Shown here: positions 1 to 10,646 of the stretch, one piece after another
Layout: each line of letters begins with the position of its first letter
Position numbering within the stretch: position 1 is the first letter of the stretch
Source of the DNA: Puffinus mauretanicus
Lineage: Eukaryota > Chordata > Aves > Procellariiformes > Procellariidae
NCBI GenBank assembly: GCA_023333565.1
Contig: JAJKFH010003229.1
Location: 62,001-126,000 of the forward strand
DNA length: 64,000 nucleotides
Direction: 5' to 3'
Translations under genes and position numbers: made by a program
Notes under the pieces: generated by a model
What the model was told of the DNA's origin: nothing
The model's input: the letters and a program-made list of their open reading frames with translations, nothing else
The model's database searches: none

Positions 1-899
1 GCAAATCCACAATATTGGGGCTTTACTTCAGACATCAGATTTGCCTGATTGTCCCCTGAGATCAAAAGACAGATTTCCATTTAGAGTGGAACAGAGAGAC
101 TAACAGGCTTCCGAACTGATATTAAGTTAGAGGCAAAGACTTAGGAGAAGAGTGGGTGGTATGGATTTGCAGGTTTGTATTTCTCCGCTTTTTTTTTTTT
201 TACTCAAGAAAGGTGTAACTCAAACAGCAATGGCACTTCAGATTTGGGATTTTTCTTTCTGCCTTTTGTTTGTTTATTTTAATGAAAGCCACTGAGGGGC
301 AGCAGATAAAAGCTGACCTCGTCGTTAAAATCTAAAAAAAAAAATCTTTTATTATTTTTTCTTTAAAGTTGCATTTGGGGTCCAGTGTAATCTTGCACAA
401 GGAACTAAGCTTCACGAATGAGGAAATCACCCTCCCTAAAGAAGGGAAAGCAGGTAACACACTAATGCTGAGGATGATTAAACATTTGCCACCGAGACAA
501 ATAAAGCTTTGGAACAAAACATTTCCAAAGCCTATGGATTCACACAAATACTTCTGTTCCTTCTGGCAGACAGGCACTTGCTCTTGAGGTAGATGGCAGA
601 CTGTCTTTAACTACTTCCTGCTCATGTCATCATGTAATTTACTTTTTAATCTGACGTGAGGAAGTCGGTGCTTCTGGAGTGCATGTGGCTCTGACTCGTA
701 TGGGATATTGCCACTTTACGGGGCGGCTGTTAAGTGTTTCTGCGTCACTCCGGTGTTTCAGTAGTTTTAACTGGGCATTTACATTTTCTTGCTGAAGACC
801 CGGGAGCCCGTTAAGCTTTAAGCAGACCCAGAGCAGTTAGATGAGAATGGGAATAATCTCTTACACCGCAAATTGACTTCCCTCTTTGTAGCCCTAGAC
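1..899. other. Non-coding sequence, no supported gene
   Basis: This is mixed-composition sequence with poly-T and poly-A tracts near 190 and 333. The short open frames overlap each other on both strands and resemble no family I know. I see nothing specific here. Confidence 0.6.
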
Positions 900-1560
900 A
901 CTGTTTCCAGCTGCTTTCAGTCTTTTAAATCCTTGAAAGCTTTCCTAATCCTCATGTAGGCAGCCTTTATGTGCTCTACCTCCCTCCCCTTCCTCCTGAT
1001 TGGCGAGGCTATTTCATGGCCTAATTCAGCCAACTACTACATCCCTGGGCTGCGGTTTGAAATAAGAGCCAGGCGGACAGTTGCCTCCCTGCTCCCGACT
1101 TTTAATAGGCTGGGGAAGGAAGGTTGGGAAACTTGACATTGTCTTAAGAAGAGTTCCCCCCCCCCCCACCTCCAGCAAAGGATTAAAAAAAAAAAAAAAA
1201 AATATAATAGAGGGGGAGGAGGGCGAGGGGAAACTTGCTTACGGTGGGGAAACTTGATGGATTTCTGCCCTGCCGACAGCAGCGCGGTGTGAGCAGCCCC
1301 TTGCCGGCTGGATGGATGATGGGAATCTCACCATGAGGCAGGTAAGGAGCCGCTGACCACTGGGGCCGGCGAGGCGAGGAGAGCCCCGACAGCCCGGGAC
1401 GGGCTGTCGGGGCTCTCCTCGCCTCGCCGGCCCCGGGTAGTACCGGTACTGACTTCTGCGGAGCTCCAGCTGCTTTATTTTTTTCATCTTCTTGTCTCTT
1501 AGCCTTGTCAAAAGTAAGTTTCCGGCACGGAAGAAAAAAAAAAAAACAAACCCCACGATT
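900..1560 (+). promoter_or_regulatory. GC-rich promoter-like region with donor match at 1342
   Basis: An inverted CCAAT box (GATTGGCG) lies near 999-1006. Opposed ETS motifs TTCCGG (1520-1525) and CGGAAG (1528-1533) lie near the end. CpGs concentrate at 1270-1440. A strong donor match, CAG|GTAAGG, falls at 1339-1347, where 8 of 9 consensus positions fit, so an exon ending at 1341 is possible. The region also holds a C-run (about 1156-1167), an A-run (about 1185-1201) and the large palindrome. By analogy with the multiple MID1 first exons of mammals, I infer a possible alternative MID1 promoter and first exon on the plus strand. There is no transcript evidence. Confidence 0.4.
1362..1434. repeat. 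Near-perfect GC-rich palindrome, 35-bp arms, 3-base loop
   Basis: The left arm 1362-1396 is exactly reverse-complementary to the right arm 1400-1434, with only GGA (1397-1399) between. The arms begin GGGGCCGGCGAGGCGAGG and end CGCCTCGCCGGCCCC. Pairing stops at 1361/1435. In DNA it could extrude as a cruciform, and in RNA from either strand it would form a very stable hairpin. It starts 20 bases after the donor-like CAG|GTAAGG. Either it is a genuine element or it is a fold-back sequencing or assembly artefact. The sequence alone cannot decide. Confidence 0.97.
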
Positions 1561-2830
1561 TGAGGGTTTTTTCTTAATCCTGCCGGTAGGCAATGATGCC
1601 ATGCAGGTCATTGTGCGTTTAGGGTTTGTAAGGGGCATGAAAGGGGTTTGCGAGGGATGTAAATCAATTCCAGTTTGCCATGGTTTAAATGCATTGTGTA
1701 GGCTGTCTCGCAGCCCTGTTTGTGACATGCAAAAGGAAAGAACTTGCTGTGTTATAAGCCTAAATATGCCAATAATTCAGCCCAGGGATAATTTATTAAA
1801 CAGCTCTGCATGAGTTCCTTGCCTGCCAGTGCTTTAATCTTCTGATTGTTTTAAAATGTAGTAGTTTCAAGCCGTCTTACAGCTTCACAAAAGTACTTTA
1901 AGATGGGGTTTCTAGGGATTTTTTTCTAAGATTATTCAAATGAGATTTTTTTTTAAGACTTCTATTCACCTGAGGAGACAAAAGGAGCTTTTCTTCTCGT
2001 TCTTGCAGTTAAAAGGCACAGTGGCAAAATGTTTTTGATTCTCACTGTCCATAGTTTTACAACAACAATGTGCAGTTAGAGCCTTGTGGGAGCGAGGAAA
2101 ACTGGCTGGGCTGTATCTTAAGACTGAATCAGAGATCTGTCCCAGTTTAAAAAGCCTTGCCAGTCCACTTCCGAAACTTGCACTTAATATGTTATTTTCT
2201 AGGTAGGCAATGGGTAAATACGAGGAAATGAGAGAAGTTTTCTAGGTTCTTTGCTGTGTGGGTGTTATTCATTCAGCTCGCAGTGAGACTTTCATAGTAC
2301 ACGTCCAGGGAATGCATGTGTGAGGATTTTGCACCTGTAGTGCAAATGGAGCATTTGTTTCCCACTCACTTTCTGAAACCATGGTGGGAAATCTCTGCTT
2401 CCTTACACCAGTTTTCTGTAAGTTTCAGGAGGTGGGGAAGGGCGAAGAAGAGAGAATATAGGCGATGGGAGGAGGAAAGGTGTTTCTTTCTCTCACTGGC
2501 CAAAAAAATACTTTTATAGCTCCTTAAAGAGAAAGAGGAATTTTTCTCCTTGTTAAGCAAAATGAAGAGCATTTTATATGCTGCATAGCTGAAGTTGGTC
2601 AGTTGGATGCAGGCAGTCACCAGAAATCATTGTCGCCACAAGAGGGTACTTTGGCACAGGGGGTTGCCAATGAGGAATGAGAAAGCAGCAGAAATGTTAC
2701 AGGATGGCAATAATAAAAAGTAAAATGCTCTGTGAAACGTGCACTTTACTCTCCTGAGATATTTCTACCTAAAGCATAAGGCTTCATGGGTAATGAAGAT
2801 TCATAGCTGATGGGTTAAAAGAGCAGGGCA
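1561..2830. other. Non-coding sequence between GC-rich patches
   Basis: No supported coding region. It includes T-rich runs around 1920-1955 and a CTCF-like core at 2636-2649. Otherwise I see nothing recognisable. Confidence 0.55.
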
Positions 2831-2838
2831 AGTCAGTC

Positions 2839-2936
2839 GGGGGGAGGGGGGGGGAATGTTAATGCACAGACGAACCCCCCCTCCCCCTCCAAAGGAGGAG
2901 GAGAGGGAGGGAGGGAGACAGACAGACAGACAGACA
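2839..2936. repeat. G-run, C-run, purine tract and (GACA)5
   Basis: The order is six Gs, A and nine Gs (2839-2854), then a C-rich run (about 2874-2890), then a GGA/GGGA purine tract (about 2894-2916), then five GACA units (2917-2936). The G-run and C-run are mutually complementary and could fold. The G-run is a plausible G-quadruplex. The tract abuts the CpG-rich island that follows. Confidence 0.85.
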
Positions 2937-2949
2937 TTCCAGCCTAAAA

Positions 2950-3370
2950 AGAGGTGCAGGCACAGGCGGGCTTAGTCTTGCCGGGCCCGGCCCGCCACGG
3001 CGGGTGCCTGCTTGCCTCCCCCCCTCGCCCCGCAGGGGCACGCGCTTTCCTGGGGCGGGGCGGCCCCGCGCGCCCCCCCGCGCCCCCCCCCCCTCCGCAG
3101 TGCCGCCCCTCGGGGGGGTGGGGAGCGCCCGCTGAAGCGCTGCCAGGGTTTGTTTAAACACCTGCCTGCGAGCGCGGTTTTTCTCTCCCGTGCCAAGTGA
3201 ACAATGTAGAAGTCTGTCCCCGGGCTGGGCTGGTTTGCTGCGCGCACGCATTTCCAGTCTGTGCCGCTGGGCTGCTGGGGCCGGAGGGGCAGGATCCGGG
3301 GAGCTGGCAGTCACGGGGGGCAGCGGCACTGGGCGCATCGGGCCCCGGCAGCAAGCTTCGGCTTTCAGTG
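2950..3370. promoter_or_regulatory. CpG island
   Basis: CpG-dense sequence; I count at least 18 CpGs between about 2990 and 3120. It includes GGGGCGGGGC (Sp1-like) at about 3052-3061 and long C-runs (about 3074-3092). The open frames through it on both strands (for example 2859-3428 minus) are low-complexity Pro/Arg/Gly/Ala products of GC-rich DNA, not recognisable proteins. It is probably a promoter CpG island, orientation unknown. An upstream alternative MID1 promoter is the simplest inference. Confidence 0.6.
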
Positions 3371-4750
3371 GGAACTGAAGGCTCTGATGAGCTATGAACG
3401 AAGCGAGCAAAATGTTCAGGAAATCCATTACAGCAGGCGCTGAGGAGCGGGAAAGTCATGTGCAGCTGGAGCCCTTGCTCCTGCTTCTAGTTTGAAATTG
3501 TTACGGGAAAGAGGAATAGACTTTTCTGTTGGCCCTTCTATGGCCCCCTTATGCAGAGCACCAGAGAGCTACTCTTCCACCTTGCAGTCCTCTCTCCCTA
3601 CCTGTCCTGTTGCTTTCCCTGCCCTTCCCTGCTGCTCCCTTCCCCATCCTCACACCAGCTGGCTGTAAGGCAGCGAGGGGGTGGGTCAACTCCTTCCTCT
3701 TACCAGGCTCTGGGAGCGAGCGCTCCCACTTCGAGAGGGAGCTCTTGGTGGGAGCTATAGCTTAATTTGGGGTTGCAGAGTTAACCGTCAAGCAGGCAGT
3801 GTGTTGCGGGCGTTGGAATGAAACCGTGTATTATGCCGATGACCGAGCTGGCCCAAAGGCACCCCACAGGTACTGAACAATAGCACATAGCAAGACAAAT
3901 GCACTGATTTCCCCAATAGAAGTGCAGGAATTACTGTAGAAATGTAATATGCAGCCTGTTGAGTTGATTCAACCTACTTTACCACTGTGCCAGGCCAATA
4001 GTCTCTAGCAGGTAACAGGGGTTGGTGTAAATGTTGTGCTGATACTTGTAAAAAGATTGTATAAAGAAGCAGTCATTTTTAGGTGATAATTGAAAACCTC
4101 AGCAAGAGGTGTCTCCTTGCTGTCTGATGGAATAACCTCGCATATAAGCTCCAGTAACCAAACTGGGAAAATTTCTCTCTTTTTGCTGTGCATGTGACAT
4201 CTGGGAAGGTGTGCTGGTCACCGTGTACCTGTAAAAGTTTAAGCATCCACAGGAAATACACCCATTTGGGTGTGCTAGCATGCTATAAGACTAGTGTTAA
4301 GAAGCAGAACTACAGTTTTTTAAAGGTATCTAACATGGTTGCAAGACAAAAAACCCAACTAACCTGACAAGAAAAAAATCTTTGCAGGTAACACATCTTC
4401 TGCTTTGCAGAGTACTTGGTTCAGTTTATTACTTAAAAAGGAATTCCTAAGTAAGGAAACTTGCAAGTGATGGAAATTCCTGAGAAGATGCTCAGCCTTC
4501 ATGTGGTAGAGCGGCGGTTTTGTGTGGCTGGACACAGTTATGTGGCTGGATTCCCCAAGTTTGCTGCAGAACTGGAGAGGGCACTGTGGGCTCTGTTTTA
4601 AGTTCCCTAAGCCTACTTCACAGAAAATTAAATGTTTGATGAATTTTAATACTTCATTTTCACTCACTTTCGCCCACAGCATATCCCTGAAGTGCAGCTT
4701 TTGCGAGTGTCATTGACAACAAATGCAACTCCTTATTTTGGCCTCTTGCT

Positions 4751-4799
4751 ATTGAAGTCCCATTGACTTTGATCGAGGCAGACTTGAGCCCTTTGTCAC
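4751..4799. repeat. Possible ancient sauropsid interspersed repeat fragment
   Basis: The stretch contains TTGAAGTCCCATTGACTTTG followed by GAGCCCTTT. It resembles the 'GAAGTCAATGGGA' type ancient short repeat that is common in bird, crocodile and turtle non-coding DNA. Only about 20-45 bases match my memory of it, so this is tentative. Confidence 0.3.
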
Positions 4800-5412
4800 A
4801 TAAAGAGGTTCAACAAAACAACTGTTAACTGACAGGCCACCTAAAAGTGAAAAACTGTGTTTCTAAGGCACATAAAGCCATTACAATTACTTATCATGAC
4901 TGCAGTCATATAGCTTTTAGCGTGCATATAATTCACCAAGTGAATAAATGCTGCACACAATTTCAGTGCAAAAGACATGCAAAATTCAAAATTATCCCCT
5001 TTCCTTACAGCTGTTCAAGTTCTTAGCATGAGTTTCTTATTTCCTATTTTCTTTTGCATACCTTTTAAAATTGTTAATGTGTTTCTCAGTAGAAAAGCTG
5101 TATTCTTATCCTGGAGTGCTGTAATCCTTAGCCTTGCTTTAGGAAATTCTCTTTTAAAGTTCATCCTGGGACGTTTTGTTGTTTGTTTGGTCTGTAAGGA
5201 AAGAATGAGCATCTCGGAGAATGCTGCTTTTTTTTGTGTGTGTACCACGCAGAATAAAGAAAACAAGTGTACAGAGTCCGCAGGCTGGGAGTGTATCAGT
5301 TAATTAGTGGCTGGACATTGCTCGGTAGGAAGCCTGGCGAGGTTTTTTGTGCGTGTGTGTATGTGTGTTGTCTGCTCCCTTTGATCACTTGTGTGGTAAA
5401 TAGACATGCAGG

Positions 5413-5426
5413 GTAGCTATAGCAAC
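5413..5426 (+). promoter_or_regulatory. RFX X-box-like motif
   Basis: GTAGCTATAGCAAC matches the RFX X-box consensus GTHNYYATRRNAAC at all 14 positions. RFX factors drive ciliary and some neural genes. Function here is unknown, and a motif match alone is weak evidence. Confidence 0.4.
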
Positions 5427-6249
5427 ATGTGCTGTAGGTTGGTGGGAACAGAGGGGACGGGATCCCCGGACAAAGGGTAGTTTGTTAGAGTGGTTGGTTC
5501 TGATTAGAAAAAGGTGGCACCGATCAGGGCATTTAAAAACATCAGTTTTGCAAAACGCAAATGAATGTTATCGGTTTCAAAGTAACGTTTGTTTCTATGG
5601 CTCTGAAAGACCAGATCATATGGAAGACTGGGGAGGAAGGGGGAGGGATAATAAAAAGCAGAAGCAAAACCCCGTAACACTTTTGAATGTAAAAATGTTC
5701 ATGCTGGATGTGCTTTTTCTGGTGTTGCTGCACTGTCTATGCATTTTGCGAGAAAGCATTTGTAGGAGCCAAATTACCACAGATGATGCTACAGATAGTA
5801 ATGTTTTTAAAATACGGCTTTAGAGATGCAATGATGATAACCTGATGTTATGTAGTACATCTGATCCATTACCTTTCTCCAATTTCTAAAAGTCCTGTGT
5901 ACCATTTGCGATCAAAAGATACTGTACCTATTTCAGCAGCCTACCTGTAGAGGTCAGACTTGAAGTTCTCAAAGTCTTCACATGATAGAATTTCAACCTA
6001 AAGCTAAAGCTATAAAAATACAAACCCAGGCATAGCCACATTCCTCATTAACTTTATGTGGAATACTCTTAAAATAATGTTGGTTTGTCAGTGTCGGGTT
6101 ATTAAGTAACACCACGTTCTGCATTGATGGCAGCCTGAAATACATTGAAATTCAGCCTCGTCTCACATCTTGAAGAGAGCCCAACCTAAAGCTTTTATTA
6201 GCGCCTGAATTATTTAGATGTGTATCTCCCTCTTTCTGATCCCCACCAG

Positions 6250-6467
6250 GCCTCTTACCTTTGATGAGATCTGTCTCCGGCTCTCTCCCTCCCGCCTGCC
6301 CGGCACTCTGCTGCGCTGGCTGCCAGCTTCCCACCGCTGCCCAGTCCCAGGGCTTCCCCGCTGGGGAGGGACGGGGAGGCAGGCAGCGGCACGGAGGGCT
6401 TCAACAGCTTCTGAGCTCTGCAAAAAGTTGTCAGACCTCAGAGTCCCTCCGCAGAGTAGCACCAGAG
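6250..6467 (+). other. Candidate 5' non-coding exon
   Basis: A pyrimidine-rich tract ends in CCCCACCAG (AG at 6248-6249). It is followed by 218 bases of GC-richer sequence and then GAG|GTAAGG (donor at 6468). Both splice motifs are good and the interval is compositionally distinct from its flanks. An ATG at 6264 opens a frame running past the donor, but the product is not recognisable, so any exon would be untranslated or carry an upstream ORF. Splicing to MID1 is a guess. Confidence 0.25.
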
Positions 6468-7204
6468 GTAAGGGGTCTGCTGGAGCCTGGGGTCGAGGAG
6501 AATGAACTGCTGGGAACGAGGAGCTCGCGGTGGTAAATGCTCCGGGGATGTGCTGAGGCTCAGTAAATGCTTCAGCATTTGGAGAAACAATTTGGTTTGG
6601 CTGTGGGTGAAGACTGAGCTGAGAGAAAGGAGCAGACCTGTATTCGCGTACAACCCTGTGAATAGCCTTTTGAATGTGTGCTGGAGTTTGTTTGAGCTGA
6701 ATTTCAGACTTCTTAGGGTACTCCATTCTTTAGCCTGTTCTTGGGTTCGAAGTCTTTTATTACAGTCGTGCAGCTTAGAGCTTGTAATGCTTTAGCAAGC
6801 TGTAAGGAATTACTGTATATCCCTGAGATCCCTGGCTTGCAGTGCAGAATCCACCCTGTCTGAAAGCTGGGAAAGGCACTAAAGGGTAGGAAGCTGATTT
6901 TGATCTCTTTTCTAAACAATAAAAATAGCTCTTAATTCTTTAAAATTCTTTCCTATTTGCTGCCGTGTCATGGTTGTTTATCATTATTATTTATAGCTTC
7001 CCAGTGGGATGTGGGAGAACAAAAAAGCTGGCAAATAGGCGATGTTTGTTTGGCCCTGAAGTATGATAAAACTTTTCTGGTTGCATAAGTGCTGAGATAG
7101 CTGGGTGCAAGAAGGATTTTAAGTTAGTAAAAAAAAAAAAGAGAGACCGGGCTTTTACTCCTGGCTTAGCGGGACAGTAAATGAGGAGATCCATGGGGCT
7201 GATA

Positions 7205-7265
7205 GGATATTTCATTGTAGTGTGATAAACTGTAATGAAAATATTTATGGAGGGATATTTCATTG
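7205..7265. repeat. 13-bp direct repeat, 48 bp apart
   Basis: GGATATTTCATTG occurs at 7205-7217 and again at 7253-7265, with AT-rich sequence between. It may be a remnant duplication or a pair of factor-binding sites. Confidence 0.85.
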
Positions 7266-7506
7266 CCCCAGAAAGGAGCTGGTGACACACTATGACAATG
7301 GCTCCACATTTTGGGGCCGGGAGGCTGACATATTTCTCATGCCTCTGGCAGCACCGACAGCTTTGTGTCACGCTGCACCCCGGCCGCCTTGTGCTGCCCC
7401 TGCACCTGCGGGCCCGCGGCATCGCCCGCCGCCTCCCTTCGGCACCCCTGCGTCCTGAGCAGGTGCCCGTGACTAATGGCATTAACTTGGCTCTTTGGGT
7501 CTGCAG

Positions 7507-7615
7507 GTATTTAATTACTCAACAGCTGCAGCAGGAGCTCAGAGAGACTCCCCACCAGAGCGGCAGGTCGGACTCATTTGTGATATTGGCAAGCTGATGC
7601 ACTACTTTGAGGCAG
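7507..7615 (+). other. Candidate small non-coding exon after a CpG-rich stretch
   Basis: CTCTTTGGGTCTGCAG ends at 7506 and reads as an acceptor. CAG|GTGAAG at 7613-7621 reads as a donor, giving 109 bases. Just upstream, 7370-7450 is locally CpG-rich. All frames through it lack family features. Weak candidate only. Confidence 0.15.
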
Positions 7616-9918
7616 GTGAAGAGTGAGCTTGCTCAGATGAGACCCCCCCTGACCATCTCTGAGATCTCCATTTCTGTTTTTTTAATAGAACCTTTATTTT
7701 GAGCATTAGCGGAGACTGGTGCTTTCTTCCAAAAAATACAGAGAAATCGGTATTTTATGGCAAAATGGTTCTCAAAAAAATTACCTTCTTTTTTCAGTAG
7801 TTGTCCCATATGGAAACATGATCCCTCTTCCTTTTTTTGTTTGTTTTGGTTTGCATTTTATTTCTTCCTGAGAGGTAATTGGAGAAATAAAAAAAAGAAG
7901 GAAAAAAAAAGAAGAGAAAAGAGAAATACTACACTTATATATTTTTTATATATATATATTTAGAATTGGAGTTGCCAAATCCAGCCACTCCATCATAAGA
8001 ACAGCCAGCCTCCCAGTTTCAAGGTACTCTTCATCACCAAGCAAGCTTCAAAACTGTTGGACGGGGTTTTTATATTGGGTTTTTCCCCCTAAGATTATGC
8101 CCTTATTGCAAAATCTATATATTCTACAGGAAGATGTAAACTCTGTTGACAACTTCTGCTTTGTAGACCACCAAGGTCTGCCTCTGTCTCCTGCATCAGC
8201 TTTTTTTCTCCTTCCTGACCCGTCCCAGCTCCCTGGGTAGCTGGGGCCTCAAGCTCTCAGCCTGGTCTCTGGTCCCACCTCAGCTCTGGAGGCAGGGGTA
8301 TAGACAAATATCGCTCTCACTTCTCATGTTTCTGCTCTTGTGGGAGTCACGAGCGGCTGTAGGCGGAAACCTACACAACTCCGTTTATAGTCTCATTGAG
8401 AACTACGCGTGCTGTAAATGACATGCAGAGGAACAAGAAGAGTAGGGGAAGGGCAGGCTGCCCTGCGCAAGGGAAAGGACAGCCCCTTTCAGAGCACTGC
8501 CTGTGGGCAAAGCGCTTGGGCGGGGACACGTGAAGGCCAAGCGCAGGGGATTTCTCCCTGTGATGCTCGGAAGAGTGTATATGCCTGGGTTCTGCCTTGT
8601 GTTAAGTGGCACCAAAATTAGCGTGCACTTTGCTCGCTGACAGATGTTAGCTATGCGGACCTTGTTTTTACCAAATAATACGCAACTCATAGAGCTTAGA
8701 TTTTGACCTGTATGCAAAGTTACGCTATTCCACCAGCCCTAGTAGCTCCTCTTGAAACAAGTGAAGAGTTAATGACTTCATTTCTAACTGGATAACGTCA
8801 GAAGTGTAGTTTAGGCAGAGATTTCAAACTGGGAGTTAAGCAGTTCAAAAGTGCACTATATTGTTTTGGTCTAATTAACACAACATGGTGATAAGACATT
8901 AAAGCAGAGTGACAACACTATACATAGATAACAGGGGACATTAATGCCTGCAGACACAGTCTACATTGTAAAAATCTGAAAAAAAAGGCTTATTATGTTA
9001 GATAGGTCAATGTGATTTGACCTAGTTTTGCTTTGCTGCTTGGAAATTATGTCAGTATTCGTTATGTCATCTCCTTGGATGAGCAATTTAACATCCTTTT
9101 TGCATTGCAGTGTTGTCCTAATATTTTATATATATTTACTTACTCTCTAAAAGGATCCTTCGGGCTAATTCTAGAGATCTGGGAAAAACTGATGCAAAAC
9201 AAAACCTCCAGGAAACTGGCTTCCCTTTTATATAGGTCCTCTGTGCAACAAAAAGGAGCGAATTTAGTCACAGCAAAATTATAGCTACAATTTCTGAAAA
9301 GTATCTTGTCCCTTTTGCATGCAAAGCTCATTAAAGTTAATGAATAAAGAATGACTGTGCTAACTCATGTAGCCATGTACGCCTTTCCCATGCAGGTTTT
9401 TCATGGCTAGATAATAGCATTTTTAACTTTACCTTGATGCTTATGTAAAATAGAGTGGAATAAAGGAATCATGCCATATACTTTCCTTGTGAAATGTAAG
9501 GTCTCATATGAAGTCATCAGTATTTCTCTTGGAAAAACTGAGGTTATTTTTTTAGTCTTCAACAAAATCGCAAGGACTTTCCTTCATATTTATGTTTACG
9601 CTGCTGTTTTTTTTTTCTCTCCTACCATCTGGACTTGTAAGGCAAGACTTTATGTTTGCCAGGACTCAAATTGTGGTACATCAGGGAACAACTAGAGGAT
9701 TAAATGCTACTGTTCTTTGCTCTAATGGAAAAATAATCTGTTGCTGTTATAGCCAATTACAGTATTTTGGTGCTAGCAAAGGAAAGCTCTGTCTTGTCCT
9801 TAGCTTTATCTGTCCACCCACCGTTATGCCCTTTACTGGTGTGTAACCAATGTAGGGTATTGCAAGGTTGCACCTTTTGCTTCTTAGCCTTGCTTTATCC
9901 AAAATGGGCAGCTCTGAA

Positions 9919-9956
9919 GCCTGATTTTGCTTCTGCTGAAGTCAGTGGGATTGGGG
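9919..9956. repeat. Possible ancient sauropsid interspersed repeat fragment
   Basis: The stretch CCTGATTTTGCTTCTGCTGA continues into AGTCAGTGGGATTGG. It resembles the same short ancient repeat family suspected at 4751-4799, in the opposite sense. Tentative. Confidence 0.35.
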
Positions 9957-10646
9957 AGGTGGGATGGAATCCTCCTTCAAAATGCTGTGTTATTGTAGTT
10001 ATTCGAGAAGTACGTGAGTAAACTTGCACCCCTGTACAAATGCTGAACATATCAGGTGATAGAGAACAAAACCAGGCTATCTTTCCTGATTTTTTTTACA
10101 ATTTTAATTTTCATTCATATTTTCTTGAATAATAAGAAATTTGTTTTTGAGTTTCAGCATGAGCTTGTTCCTTGCAGTGTTGAAATATTTTAATAAGGTA
10201 AGAGCTGTGCAGGTTCCTCACCATGTCTTCACAAATACATCCAATCTTCAAAAGGTCCTGCTTACTCAGATTTTTCAGGTCAAGTAAAATTTAAAATTGC
10301 AATAGCTGTACTTCAGATGCAAATGCTCTTGCATCCCTTGTTAACCCGCTTAATTGGAACAAAAGCCCGATAAGAATGAGCATTCAGAGGTGCTATAACG
10401 TTTGCTCTTGATCCCTAATTAAGCCTTGTTGCTGAAGGTTAAAAAATCCTCCCATAATATAACTCTCCTTGAATGTCTTGACTGTGAAAGAAACTGTTGT
10501 AGGAGAAGTCTGCTATTGCCTCCCATGCTCCTCCTCCCTTTAAAGAGAACTAAAGTATAAACTGCTTATGAAAGATTAGCAATGAGTGGAAATAAATATC
10601 GCGTATCCCCAGAGTAGTAGAAGCCCAGGTAATGAATGTCTTGTGA

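Larger units (their letters stand above)
3371..6240. other. Non-coding sequence, no supported gene
   Basis: No coding exon recognised. Visible items are a pyrimidine-rich stretch at about 3570-3660, a possible ancient repeat fragment at 4751-4799, imperfect GT repeats at about 5347-5372 and a perfect RFX X-box match at 5413-5426. The longer open frames here, such as 4977-5303, have no family features. Confidence 0.55.

Noticed and set aside
1183..1728. 181-codon minus-strand frame across the large palindrome
   Set aside because: It runs through poly-A and poly-C tracts and the palindrome, and gives no family resemblance.
2859..3428. 189-codon minus-strand frame over the 2.95 kb CpG island
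   Set aside because: Low-complexity Pro/Arg/Gly/Ala composition, and other frames are equally open. A CpG-island artefact.
4977..5303. 108-codon frame with hydrophobic stretches, like a small membrane protein
   Set aside because: T-rich DNA naturally yields Phe/Leu/Val-rich frames. No promoter or splice context and no family resemblance.
6738..6756. GGGTTCGAAGTC resembling a tRNA B box
   Set aside because: No A box, acceptor stem or anticodon arm can be placed around it.
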